The translations under genes and the position numbers were made by a program. A stretch of DNA of 6,335 bases from DASZZV01 sp035544835. Lineage in GTDB: Bacteria > Acidobacteriota > Thermoanaerobaculia > Gp7-AA8. The notes under the pieces were generated by a model. It saw only the letters and a program-made list of their open reading frames with translations, was not told the DNA's origin and searched no databases. The DNA lies in assembly GCA_035544835.1 (NCBI GenBank), contig DASZZV010000185.1, forward strand, positions 1 to 6,335, written 5' to 3'. This document shows positions 1-5,928 of this stretch, piece by piece; the stretch's first letter is position 1, and each line of letters begins with the position of its first letter.

Positions 1-2062
1 TCGCGTCATTCAGGTCCTGTCGCGGAGGACGAAAAACAATCCCGTGCTCATCGGCGAGCCAGGCGTCGGAAAGACAGCGATCGTCGAAGGGCTGGCACGC
101 CGGATCGTCGAAGGAGACATCCCGGAGGGACTGAAGAACAAACGGGTCATCTCGCTCGATCTCGGTTCCCTCATCGCCGGTGCAAAGTACCGCGGGGAAT
201 TTGAGGACCGCCTCAAGGCAGTCATCAAGGAAGTCGAGGAATCTGAAGGGAACGTGATTCTCTTCATCGATGAGTTGCACACACTCATCGGTGCCGGCGC
301 CGCGGAAGGAGCCATGGACGCGTCCAATCTCCTGAAACCGGCCCTGGCCCGCGGCGAGCTGCGGGCCGTGGGAGCGACCACACTCAATGAGTATCAGAAG
401 CACATCGAAAAAGATGCTGCTCTGGAGCGTCGGTTCCAGCCAGTCTTCGTCGGTGAGCCTTCGGTGCACGACACCATCGCCATTCTTCGCGGTCTCAAGG
501 AGCGTTACGAAGTCCACCACGGCGTGAAGATCCAGGATTCGGCCATCGTCGCTGCGGCCACACTCTCCGATCGCTACATCAGCGATCGCTTCCTGCCCGA
601 CAAGGCCATCGACCTCATCGACGAGGCCGCAGCCCGGCTTCGAATCGAGATCGACTCGATGCCGCTCGAGATCGACGAGATCGAGCGCCGCGTCATCCAG
701 TTGCAGATCGAAAAGCAGGCGCTGTCCAAGGAAGACAATCCGATCGCGAAGGACCGCCTGCAGGCCATCGAGTCTCAGTTGGCGCAGTTGCAGGAGAAGT
801 CTTCCGGACTCAAAGCCCAGTGGCAGAGTGAGAAGGCCGCCATCAGGATCATCAGCGATCTGAAGCAGAAGATCGAGCAGACGCGTGATGACGCCGCCCG
901 GGCCGAGCGCGAAGGCGATCTGACCCGCGCCGCAGAACTGCGCTACGGCACCATGCCGCAGCTCAATGCTCAACTCGAGGAAGCCTCTGGTCGTCTCGTC
1001 GAGATACAGGGCGGTGGAGGTCTCCTCAAAGAGGAGGTCACCGGCGAAGACATTGCCGAGATCGTCGCCAAATGGACCGGTGTTCCGGTCACCAGGATGA
1101 TGGAGTCGGAAATTCAGAAACTGGTCAAGATGGAAGATCGACTGAAAGTCCGCGTCATCGGCCAGGAAGAGGCCATCACCGCCGTATCAAACGCGGTTCG
1201 TCGTTCGCGCGCGGGACTCCAGGATCCAGATCGGCCCATCGGCTCGTTCATCTTCATGGGACCGACTGGTGTCGGCAAGACCGAGCTGGCCCGCGCCCTG
1301 GCCGAGTTTCTTTTCGACGACGACAACGCCATGGTCCGGATCGACATGTCCGAGTACATGGAGCGCCATGCCGTGGCGCGCTTGATCGGAGCTCCTCCCG
1401 GCTACGTCGGCTACGAGGAAGGCGGCCAGCTCACCGAGGCCATTCGCCGGCGACCCTATGCCGTCATTCTCTTCGACGAGATCGAGAAAGCACATCCCGA
1501 AGTCTTCAACATCATGCTCCAGATTCTCGATGACGGCCGCCTCACCGATTCGAAGGGTCGTCTCGTCGACTTCAAGAACACTGTCATCATCATGACCTCC
1601 AACGTCGGATCTCAGTACATCCACGATTTTCAGCAGTCGATGAAGAGTCCTGATGAAGAGGTGGCCATGCGACGGAAGGTAGAGCAGGAGTTGCATCGTC
1701 ACTTCAAGCCGGAGTTTCTGAACCGTATCGACGACATCATCATCTTCCACGCTCTCGGACTCGAGCACATCAAGCGAATCGTCGACATTCAGCTCCGCCG
1801 CCTCTTGAAGATGCTCGAGGAGCGGAATCTAGGGGTCGACGTCAGCGATGGGGCGAAGGAGTACCTGGCCCGCGAGGGATACGACCCGGCCTTCGGTGCG
1901 CGCCCTCTGAAGCGTGCTCTGCAGAAACTGGTCATCGATCCGCTGGCCCTGCGATTGCTCGAGGGAGAGTTCAAACCGGGCGACACAATCTTCGTAAACC
2001 TGAGGCCGGGCGGAGAAGGCATCGAATTATCGCTGTCGCCCGAGCCGATGAGCGTGCACTGA
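1..2062 (+). CDS. clpB: ATP-dependent chaperone ClpB (Hsp100 disaggregase), 5'-partial
   Basis: ClpB is a cytosolic hexameric AAA+ ATPase that threads aggregated proteins through its pore, working with DnaK/DnaJ/GrpE. The first full codon is at base 2 and 686 residues are visible; against the usual ~860, about 190 N-terminal residues (the N domain and start of NBD1) are missing. Counting visible residues: NBD1 Walker A GEPGVGKT 18-25, pore loop KYRGEFE 62-68, Walker B VILFIDE 85-91, arginine fingers in LERRF near 143-144. The ClpB-specific coiled-coil middle domain (about 220-345) includes GDLTRAAELRYG. NBD2 has Walker A GPTGVGKT 420-427, pore loop GYVGY near 467-471, Walker B VILFDE 488-493, arginine finger in FLNRIDD and sensor 2 GARPLKR near 632-638. 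The long middle domain excludes ClpA and ClpC. The GTG at 44 is an internal valine codon, not the start. No catalytic residue is missing in the visible part. The upstream control region (heat-shock sigma or CIRCE) is outside the window. Confidence 0.98.
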   Translation, partial: RVIQVLSRRTKNNPVLIGEPGVGKTAIVEGLARRIVEGDIPEGLKNKRVISLDLGSLIAGAKYRGEFEDRLKAVIKEVEESEGNVILFIDELHTLIGAGAAEGAMDASNLLKPALARGELRAVGATTLNEYQKHIEKDAALERRFQPVFVGEPSVHDTIAILRGLKERYEVHHGVKIQDSAIVAAATLSDRYISDRFLPDKAIDLIDEAAARLRIEIDSMPLEIDEIERRVIQLQIEKQALSKEDNPIAKDRLQAIESQLAQLQEKSSGLKAQWQSEKAAIRIISDLKQKIEQTRDDAARAEREGDLTRAAELRYGTMPQLNAQLEEASGRLVEIQGGGGLLKEEVTGEDIAEIVAKWTGVPVTRMMESEIQKLVKMEDRLKVRVIGQEEAITAVSNAVRRSRAGLQDPDRPIGSFIFMGPTGVGKTELARALAEFLFDDDNAMVRIDMSEYMERHAVARLIGAPPGYVGYEEGGQLTEAIRRRPYAVILFDEIEKAHPEVFNIMLQILDDGRLTDSKGRLVDFKNTVIIMTSNVGSQYIHDFQQSMKSPDEEVAMRRKVEQELHRHFKPEFLNRIDDIIIFHALGLEHIKRIVDIQLRRLLKMLEERNLGVDVSDGAKEYLAREGYDPAFGARPLKRALQKLVIDPLALRLLEGEFKPGDTIFVNLRPGGEGIELSLSPEPMSVH

Positions 2063-2095
2063 CTGGAGTAGCCCAGTGTTGCCAGCCACATCTCC

Positions 2096-2187
2096 GAGGG
2101 GAGCGGGCGCCTCGCCCGCTCTGAAGTAACAAAAGGCTGATTCTTCGAGCATTCGCTCGAAGAGCGGGCGAGGCGCCCGCTCCCCTC
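2096..2187. repeat. REP-like palindromic element, 27-bp perfect inverted repeat
   Basis: Bases 2096-2122 and 2161-2187 are exact reverse complements over 27 bp, separated by 38 bases. Each arm is also a hairpin by itself: GAGCGGGCG at 2101-2109 pairs with CGCCCGCTC at 2113-2121 over a 3-base loop, and 2162-2170 pairs with 2174-2182 in the right arm. A third hairpin (2142-2163) lies between and overlaps the right arm by three bases. No run of T follows either arm, so this is not a standard intrinsic terminator, although a stem this stable just after clpB could stop transcription or protect the mRNA 3' end. Its form, paired inverted hairpins between genes, is that of REP/BIME-type elements. Whether it is repeated elsewhere in the genome cannot be seen here. 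Confidence 0.8.
2142..2163. repeat. Central 9-bp hairpin inside the clpB downstream element
   Basis: TCTTCGAGC at 2142-2150 and GCTCGAAGA at 2155-2163 are perfect reverse complements with a 4-base loop, ATTC. The stem shares its last three bases with the right long arm, so the central stem and the 27-bp arm pairing compete at that edge. This suggests the element can switch between one long stem and several small hairpins. Confidence 0.65.
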
Positions 2188-2242
2188 AGATCTGATTCGT
2201 CTTGTACAGACCGCGGCCGATCTGTTAGAAGCTGCCGGGGTC

Positions 2243-2998
2243 ATGCCGGTACTCGCTTACATCCTGCTCTTCTCTTTTCTTGGAGGGCTGATCTCGCTGA
2301 TCCTCGGCGGGCTGCTACTGACCCGAGAGACGTTCAGTAGGCAGTTCTCGCATCTGCTGGCCCCTTTCGCCGCCGGTACACTGCTGGGCACAGCCTTCCT
2401 CGATCTTCTTCCCGAGGCCAGCGAGCGCGATCACACCCACATCTTTCTCTACACGCTGGAGGGAATGATCATCTTCTTCCTCTTCGAGCGCTTCGTCCTT
2501 TTCTTTCATCACCATCATCAGCACGGCGAAAATGAATCTCATGAAAAAACCGAGGCGACGGTGCCTCTGGTCATCATCGGCGACGTCATTCACAACTTCA
2601 TCGACGGCGTCGTCATCGCCGGGACCTTTCTGGTCAGCATCAGGCTCGGAATCGTCACCTCGCTGGCAGTGGCTGCGCACGAGATTCCGCATGAGATTGG
2701 AGACTTCTCGATTCTCCTGCATCGCGGACTATCGCGTTCGCGCGTTCTTCTTTTCAGCGTTTTGAGCTCCGTAGCGACGATGTTAGGAGCGCTCGTCACC
2801 TACCTGGTCGGGCCGGCCGTGATCCACTCGCTGCCCTTTTTCCTGTCGATGACATCCGGCTTCTTCATCTATATCGCTGCTTCTGAGATCATTCCCGAAC
2901 TGCATCACGAGCATCGGGTCAGCTACGCGATTCTGGAGTCGGCTCTGCTGCTGACCGGAGCTGCCGTGATCGGGGTGGCGGTGCACTTTCTCGGATGA
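2243..2998 (+). CDS. ZIP family divalent metal transporter (LIV-1-like)
   Basis: This 251-residue inner-membrane protein should carry zinc or a related divalent cation (Fe2+, Mn2+) into the cytosol. About eight hydrophobic segments are seen: roughly 3-26, 36-56, 71-88, 107-131, 136-160, 167-190, 196-216 and 229-250. The two metal-binding helices carry the family signatures HNFIDG at 117-122 and HEIPHEIGDF at 146-155; the second matches the LIV-1 (SLC39) subgroup form HExPHExGDF. The loop between helices 3 and 4 is histidine-rich (H89-H92, H94, H100), a usual metal-sensing or metal-capturing feature, and a second cluster HHEH lies at 221-224. Length fits bacterial ZIP proteins. The ATG at 2243 is chosen because the first helix starts directly after it and no ATG, GTG or TTG lies in frame just upstream; its ribosome binding site is poor. 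The stop overlaps the possible next start (ATGA, 2995-2998). Family assignment is firm; the metal is unknown. Confidence 0.93.
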   Translation: MPVLAYILLFSFLGGLISLILGGLLLTRETFSRQFSHLLAPFAAGTLLGTAFLDLLPEASERDHTHIFLYTLEGMIIFFLFERFVLFFHHHHQHGENESHEKTEATVPLVIIGDVIHNFIDGVVIAGTFLVSIRLGIVTSLAVAAHEIPHEIGDFSILLHRGLSRSRVLLFSVLSSVATMLGALVTYLVGPAVIHSLPFFLSMTSGFFIYIAASEIIPELHHEHRVSYAILESALLLTGAAVIGVAVHFLG

Positions 2999-3000
2999 GG
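2997..3000 (+). promoter_or_regulatory. Ribosome binding site GAGG that favours the 3007 start
   Basis: GAGG at 2997-3000 lies six bases before the ATG at 3007 and overlaps the stop codon of the ZIP gene. The other in-frame ATG at 2995 has no Shine-Dalgarno-like sequence in front. This position favours 3007 and implies that ribosomes ending ZIP translation could restart at once. Confidence 0.55.
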
Positions 3001-3006
3001 ACATCA

Positions 3007-3609
3007 ATGACCAGGCTTCATATCGGATGCGGTCCCGTAGCACTGCCTGGCTGGATCAATATCGACAACCAGCCCTACCCCGCTGTCGATCGCGTCCTCG
3101 ACGTCACCACCGGACTTCCCTTCGACGATGTCAGCTTCATCTTTGCCGAGCATTTTATCGAGCATCTCTCCTACCAGGATGGGCTGAAGCTCCTCAGAAG
3201 TTGCCGAAGAGTGATGAATCGAACCGGTGTGCTGCGTCTATCCACTCCCAATCTCGACTGGGTCTGGAGCACGCACTACCACTTCCCGCACTGGTCGAGC
3301 GCAGATGAGCCGCTGCGCGCCTGCTTCGCACTCAACCAGGCCTTCCGAGGGTGGGGCCACCAGTTTCTCTACAACATGCAGACGCTCCAGGCCACACTTC
3401 GAGAGGCGGGCTTCGGTAAGTTTGTCATCTGCCGCTACGGTGAGAGCAGCCACCCGGAGCTCCAGAACCTCGAGAAGCATGAGACCTATGTCGACGTGCC
3501 GGAGCTTCCGCACATTCTGGTCATCGAGGCCTCGGGCTTTTTCGGAGAGAAACAGCCGGACCTGGAGTCGATGATGGCTGGATATCAGGAGGCTGTGGGG
3601 GTTCGGTAG
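3007..3609 (+). CDS. Class I SAM-dependent methyltransferase (Methyltransf_11-like)
   Basis: This is a soluble protein of 200 residues from the ATG at 3007, or 204 from the overlapping ATG at 2995. I prefer 3007 because it has a ribosome binding site and because MTRLHIGCG is a typical start for this family. The SAM-binding motif I is LHIGCG (4-9), followed by WINID ending in acidic D20, a likely ribose contact; LDVTTGLPF (31-39) leads to the second strand. AEHFIEHL (47-54) and GVLRLSTPNLDW (74-85) are the late motifs of small Methyltransf_11-type enzymes. No transmembrane or signal segment is seen. The substrate is unknown; relatives often sit in polysaccharide or lipid modification clusters, but no such gene is near. 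It follows the ZIP gene at a 4-base ATGA overlap or 8-base gap, so the two form a probable operon. That closeness need not mean shared function. It ends 18 bases before a palindromic element. Confidence 0.85.
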   Translation: MTRLHIGCGPVALPGWINIDNQPYPAVDRVLDVTTGLPFDDVSFIFAEHFIEHLSYQDGLKLLRSCRRVMNRTGVLRLSTPNLDWVWSTHYHFPHWSSADEPLRACFALNQAFRGWGHQFLYNMQTLQATLREAGFGKFVICRYGESSHPELQNLEKHETYVDVPELPHILVIEASGFFGEKQPDLESMMAGYQEAVGVR

Positions 3610-3880
3610 CCCTGAGGTGCCCACCTTAGTGGCAAGGGTTTCCGAACCCTTTGTGCCGCGGCGTCGAGCCGCGGCGCTCCTGTAACAATCCAGGCGTCCC
3701 GGATGTCGAAGCCGAGCCCGAGCGGCCAGCATGATGCTGCCTTCGGGCCGGTTGCCCGGAACGAACGTGAAGCGCCGCGACGCGCGAATCCACTTTCCCA
3801 TTGACTCGTAACAGGAACGCCCCGGCTCGACGCCGGGGCACAAGGGTTCGGAAACCCTTGCCACTGGAAGGCGGCGTTCG
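3610..3880. other. Convergent intergenic region, methyltransferase to protease
   Basis: Of these 271 bases, 238 belong to the palindromic element. Reading frames open across it on the - strand are biased by the palindrome and run into the methyltransferase antisense, so I call no gene. No T-tract intrinsic terminator is visible for either converging gene, so the hairpins of the element are the only candidates for ending transcription. Confidence 0.6.
3628..3865. repeat. 238-bp palindromic element with two imperfect inverted arms
   Basis: The left arm (3628-3686, 59 bases) and right arm (3808-3865, 58 bases) are inverted copies differing by four substitutions and one indel. Each arm has two local hairpins. 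In the left arm AAGGGTT 3634-3640 pairs with AACCCTT 3645-3651, and CCGCGGC 3656-3662 pairs with GCCGCGG 3668-3674. In the right arm CCCCGGC 3820-3826 pairs with GCCGGGG 3832-3838, and CAAGGGTT 3841-3848 pairs with AACCCTTG 3853-3860. Two substitutions are compensatory: pair 3658:3672 is G:C while its counterpart 3822:3836 is C:G. The 121-base centre holds smaller hairpins (3727-3739, 3742-3760) and no supported gene. No flanking target duplication or transposase is seen. The element fills the gap between two convergent genes. It could be a REP/BIME or MITE-like sequence, or act as a two-way transcription barrier. Confidence 0.8.
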
Positions 3881-5677
3881 CTAAAACGCGCTGGTGTCGG
3901 CGCCGCCGCAGAGCGAGCCGGGAGTCTTCGTGTAGGTCCGCACGGATGCCGTGGCCGTATCGGTGACTGTGAGCGTGAACCCTACGTCAGTAAGCCCGCC
4001 GTAAAAGAGCCAGTACTTTCCGGTAATGGCTCGGCCATCCAGGATCTTCACGAAGACCTCAGGATTCTTCGGCTGCATCGTCAGAGCAGGAAGGCTGAAG
4101 TAGCCGACGATCTCGTTTTGCGGAATGGCCTGACCGATTGCGGTTGTGCCGGTGCGCTGGTCCCGGGCAGAGAGCGAAACTTTGAATCGATTCTCTCCAA
4201 GACACAGCACCGTGGGTCCCGGCACACATGGAGCGGCGCCGCCGCTCGGGTCGAGCCATCGAGCGATGTAGGGATACGTCAGACGGAACGCCCCGTCGAC
4301 GGTGGAGTTGCCGAGGGTATCGCATTCACTGCTGAGATTCTGTCCGCAGCGGCCGTAGAGCTGTCCAACGATTCGCAACCCATCAGCTACGACCGCGGGT
4401 GATCCCGAGGAGCCGTTGGTGGTCGCACCGGCCTTTGTTCTGGAATAAATGAACATCCCTTGTGGAAGACCGGGACAGGCCGATGGCGCCGGGATGGCCG
4501 TCACGGTATGGCGCGAGAAGCTTTGAGTCGCTCCATTCGGATGGGCGACTCGATAGAGTGAGGTTCCTTCATCGAAGACAATATCGTCGGTCGACCATCC
4601 CAGATAGTAACGACCGGGTGGCGGCGTACCGGAAAGCTGAAGGAGCGAGAAGTCGGGCTTTCCCAGTTCACGCGGGCCAGTCGCCAGAAGGGTTGCCCCG
4701 AGCGTACGCTGCGACTGGGATCTGGGTGGGGCTTCGCCATCGCAACTGCTGGTGCGGTAGTCCCAGTAGGCCTCGATGGTCGATGCCTGGGTCTGATTGG
4801 GAATGCAGTGATTCGCCGTCAGAAAGTAGGGAACGCTGTTTCCCATGCTCGTGTTGACCAGGGCGCCACTGCAAACATAAAAGGAACCGCCATCCTCATA
4901 AAGGATCTCGGCTACGGCATGGGACAGATTTCCAACGCCGCGAAGATCGCTTTCCGTCGCACAACTGGCGTCGTAAAAGCAGGCCGTCGCGGCAGCAGCG
5001 GTCGGAGACGCAAAGCTCAGATGCCCTACCGCCGACACCGTCAGCCGCGCTGCCCGGGCCGCCCGCGGGATCTGCACCTCGAGAAAGACCTCGTCGGAGT
5101 AGACGGCGTTGGTCCAGAACGAAGCATCACTGATTGTGTCGGAGGTATAAGGACCGTACGACTCACCGCTGGTCGAGTAGACGAAGACGCGAACGCCTGA
5201 TGGCAGGGCGGCGTCGTTGAATCGGAGGCGCAAGCCGTCAGCTCCGGGAGAGCGGAAAGAAGCGGTCCAGACGCTGTATTCACCGACGTCGTCCAGCGCG
5301 CTACTTTTCGCATCGCCATTCCAGACCAGGTGAACGGACTGGCGCAGGCCGCGCTCGATTCCGACTCGATACCCGCCTTCTGCATGCGACATCACTGCAT
5401 CGCTGCCGGTCAGGATCGAGGACTCGGAGTCGGTCAGTGGAGCAAGGACGGTCGCCGAGTTGACGTGAGTCTTCCGAACGCTGCTGGCGAGCCCTGCTGG
5501 GAATGCAACCGCCTTCACTACGTCGTCACCGGCTGCACCTGCGATGGACCGAGCCGGGACGGCATCGAATGACATTACCCCAGCCCTCTCGGCCAGAGCT
5601 TCAGGAATGCCCTGCGCAGCGGCCATCGTTACAAATCCTAGGGCCGCAATGACGGCGATGATGGTTGTTCGCTTCAC
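3881..5677 (-). CDS. Secreted lysyl-endopeptidase-like trypsin-fold serine protease
   Basis: This is an exported protease of 598 residues from the GTG at 5677. I prefer that start over the upstream GTG at 5728 (615 residues) because it gives a compact signal peptide: Lys-Arg, a hydrophobic stretch, then MAAA-Q with cleavage near 21/22. A ribosome-binding-like AGGTCGAG lies in front of it. Residues about 22-225 look like a beta-rich prodomain. The catalytic domain, about 233-477, opens with two cysteines (233, 239) and has the triad His290 in TANHC, Asp342 in PDFSLLQL and Ser424 in NGSSGSP, then VGQLYG and closing RWLDP. This order and spacing match Achromobacter protease I-like enzymes. Asp461 in TVDGAF sits where those enzymes carry the Asp that sets Lys/Arg preference, but that alignment is by eye. 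Residues about 483-598 form an extra beta-rich domain with VKILDGR and YWLFYG. The gene converges on the methyltransferase and diverges from another exported protein. It probably degrades extracellular protein. Confidence 0.9.
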   Translation of the reverse strand: MKRTTIIAVIAALGFVTMAAAQGIPEALAERAGVMSFDAVPARSIAGAAGDDVVKAVAFPAGLASSVRKTHVNSATVLAPLTDSESSILTGSDAVMSHAEGGYRVGIERGLRQSVHLVWNGDAKSSALDDVGEYSVWTASFRSPGADGLRLRFNDAALPSGVRVFVYSTSGESYGPYTSDTISDASFWTNAVYSDEVFLEVQIPRAARAARLTVSAVGHLSFASPTAAAATACFYDASCATESDLRGVGNLSHAVAEILYEDGGSFYVCSGALVNTSMGNSVPYFLTANHCIPNQTQASTIEAYWDYRTSSCDGEAPPRSQSQRTLGATLLATGPRELGKPDFSLLQLSGTPPPGRYYLGWSTDDIVFDEGTSLYRVAHPNGATQSFSRHTVTAIPAPSACPGLPQGMFIYSRTKAGATTNGSSGSPAVVADGLRIVGQLYGRCGQNLSSECDTLGNSTVDGAFRLTYPYIARWLDPSGGAAPCVPGPTVLCLGENRFKVSLSARDQRTGTTAIGQAIPQNEIVGYFSLPALTMQPKNPEVFVKILDGRAITGKYWLFYGGLTDVGFTLTVTDTATASVRTYTKTPGSLCGGADTSAF

Positions 5678-5686
5678 GTTTTTTTT

Positions 5687-5694
5687 CTCGACCT
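5687..5694 (-). promoter_or_regulatory. Likely ribosome binding site of the protease (AGGTCGAG)
   Basis: On the - strand AGGTCGAG ends nine bases before the GTG at 5677, with a run of eight A between (T run at 5679-5686). It is not a perfect Shine-Dalgarno but is better than anything in front of the GTG at 5728. It supports the shorter protein, which starts directly with the signal peptide. Confidence 0.45.
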
Positions 5695-5816
5695 GCAGGG
5701 CACTCGGTGTGATGTTCCGCACAATCACCCGGCGGAGCCCATGAGACGATCGAGCGAAACGGCGGCGGCTGGCCGCGTATTTCGACCTACCGGGCTGATC
5801 CGGCGCTGAAAAGACT

Positions 5817-5844
5817 TTGACGATGGCAACGAATTAGTTATTAT
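5817..5844 (+). promoter_or_regulatory. Sigma-70-type promoter for the gene at 5929
   Basis: TTGACG at 5817-5822 (one mismatch to the -35 consensus) and TATTAT at 5839-5844 (one mismatch to the -10 consensus) are 16 bases apart. This AT-rich patch stands out in a GC-rich surrounding. Transcription would start near 5851 and leave a leader of about 78 bases before the ATG at 5929. Confidence 0.65.
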
Positions 5845-5845
5845 A
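5840..5845 (-). promoter_or_regulatory. Candidate -10 element (TATAAT) for the protease gene
   Basis: On the - strand bases 5845 to 5840 read TATAAT, a perfect -10, overlapping the + strand -10 by five bases. No good -35 lies at the right distance (the best is TTTCTG, 5868-5863), so it would depend on an activator or an extended contact. Transcription from it would start near 5833, about 155 bases before the preferred protease start. Confidence 0.4.
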
Positions 5846-5915
5846 CGGCACGTCCAAACATCCAGAAACGACGCAGCACAGCGATGACTGCCGTCTCGCT
5901 GACGATTCACAGACC

Positions 5916-5921
5916 AAGGAG
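5916..5921 (+). promoter_or_regulatory. Ribosome binding site AAGGAG
   Basis: AAGGAG at 5916-5921 is a near-perfect Shine-Dalgarno seven bases before the ATG at 5929. It fixes the start of the last gene in the window and is the strongest ribosome binding site seen here. Confidence 0.85.
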
Positions 5922-5928
5922 TCGGTAA

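Larger units (their letters stand above)
2063..2242. other. Intergenic region between clpB and the ZIP transporter gene
   Basis: This 180-base gap is mostly the palindromic repeat at 2096-2187. The remaining 55 bases before the transporter start hold no convincing promoter: TTGTAC at 2202-2207 has only weak -10 candidates near 2223-2230. The bases before the ATG at 2243 give only a poor ribosome binding site, with GGGG at 2237-2240 lying too close. No gene is supported here. Whether the transporter reads through from clpB or has its own promoter cannot be decided from sequence. Confidence 0.6.
5678..5928. promoter_or_regulatory. Divergent intergenic region between two exported-protein genes
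   Basis: This gap of about 250 bases separates the protease (-) from the secreted protein (+). It holds the + promoter at 5817-5844, an overlapping - strand TATAAT at 5840-5845, and ribosome binding sites for both genes. Untranslated leaders would be about 75-80 bases on the + side and about 150 bases on the - side. The leaders show no clear riboswitch or long hairpin. Short open frames here overlap the divergent start regions and lack support. Confidence 0.55.

Noticed and set aside
1072..1768. Long open frames in other frames of clpB, including one of 193 codons on the - strand
   Set aside because: They lie wholly inside an intact, highly conserved clpB frame, show low-complexity composition typical of GC-rich shadows, and have no recognisable motifs.
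2096..2187. Rho-independent terminator for clpB
   Set aside because: The stems are strong but no T-tract follows either arm, and the nested symmetrical design looks more like a repeat element. A role in termination remains possible.
2202..2230. Promoter for the ZIP gene (TTGTAC plus a -10 near 2223-2230)
   Set aside because: No -10 candidate (TGTTAG, TTAGAA) at 15-17 bases is convincing.
3238..3864. Open frame on the - strand across the palindrome and into the methyltransferase
   Set aside because: More than half is antisense to the conserved methyltransferase and the rest is the palindromic element; no motif or ribosome site supports it.
3628..3865. Complete insertion sequence or MITE with target duplication
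   Set aside because: No transposase is encoded and no direct repeat flanks the arms; the outer flanks only continue the inverted symmetry weakly (CCTT on one side, AAGG on the other).
4118..5572. Several + strand open frames opposite the protease gene
   Set aside because: All are antisense to a protein with a complete catalytic triad and signal peptide; their composition is arginine- and serine-rich shadow sequence.
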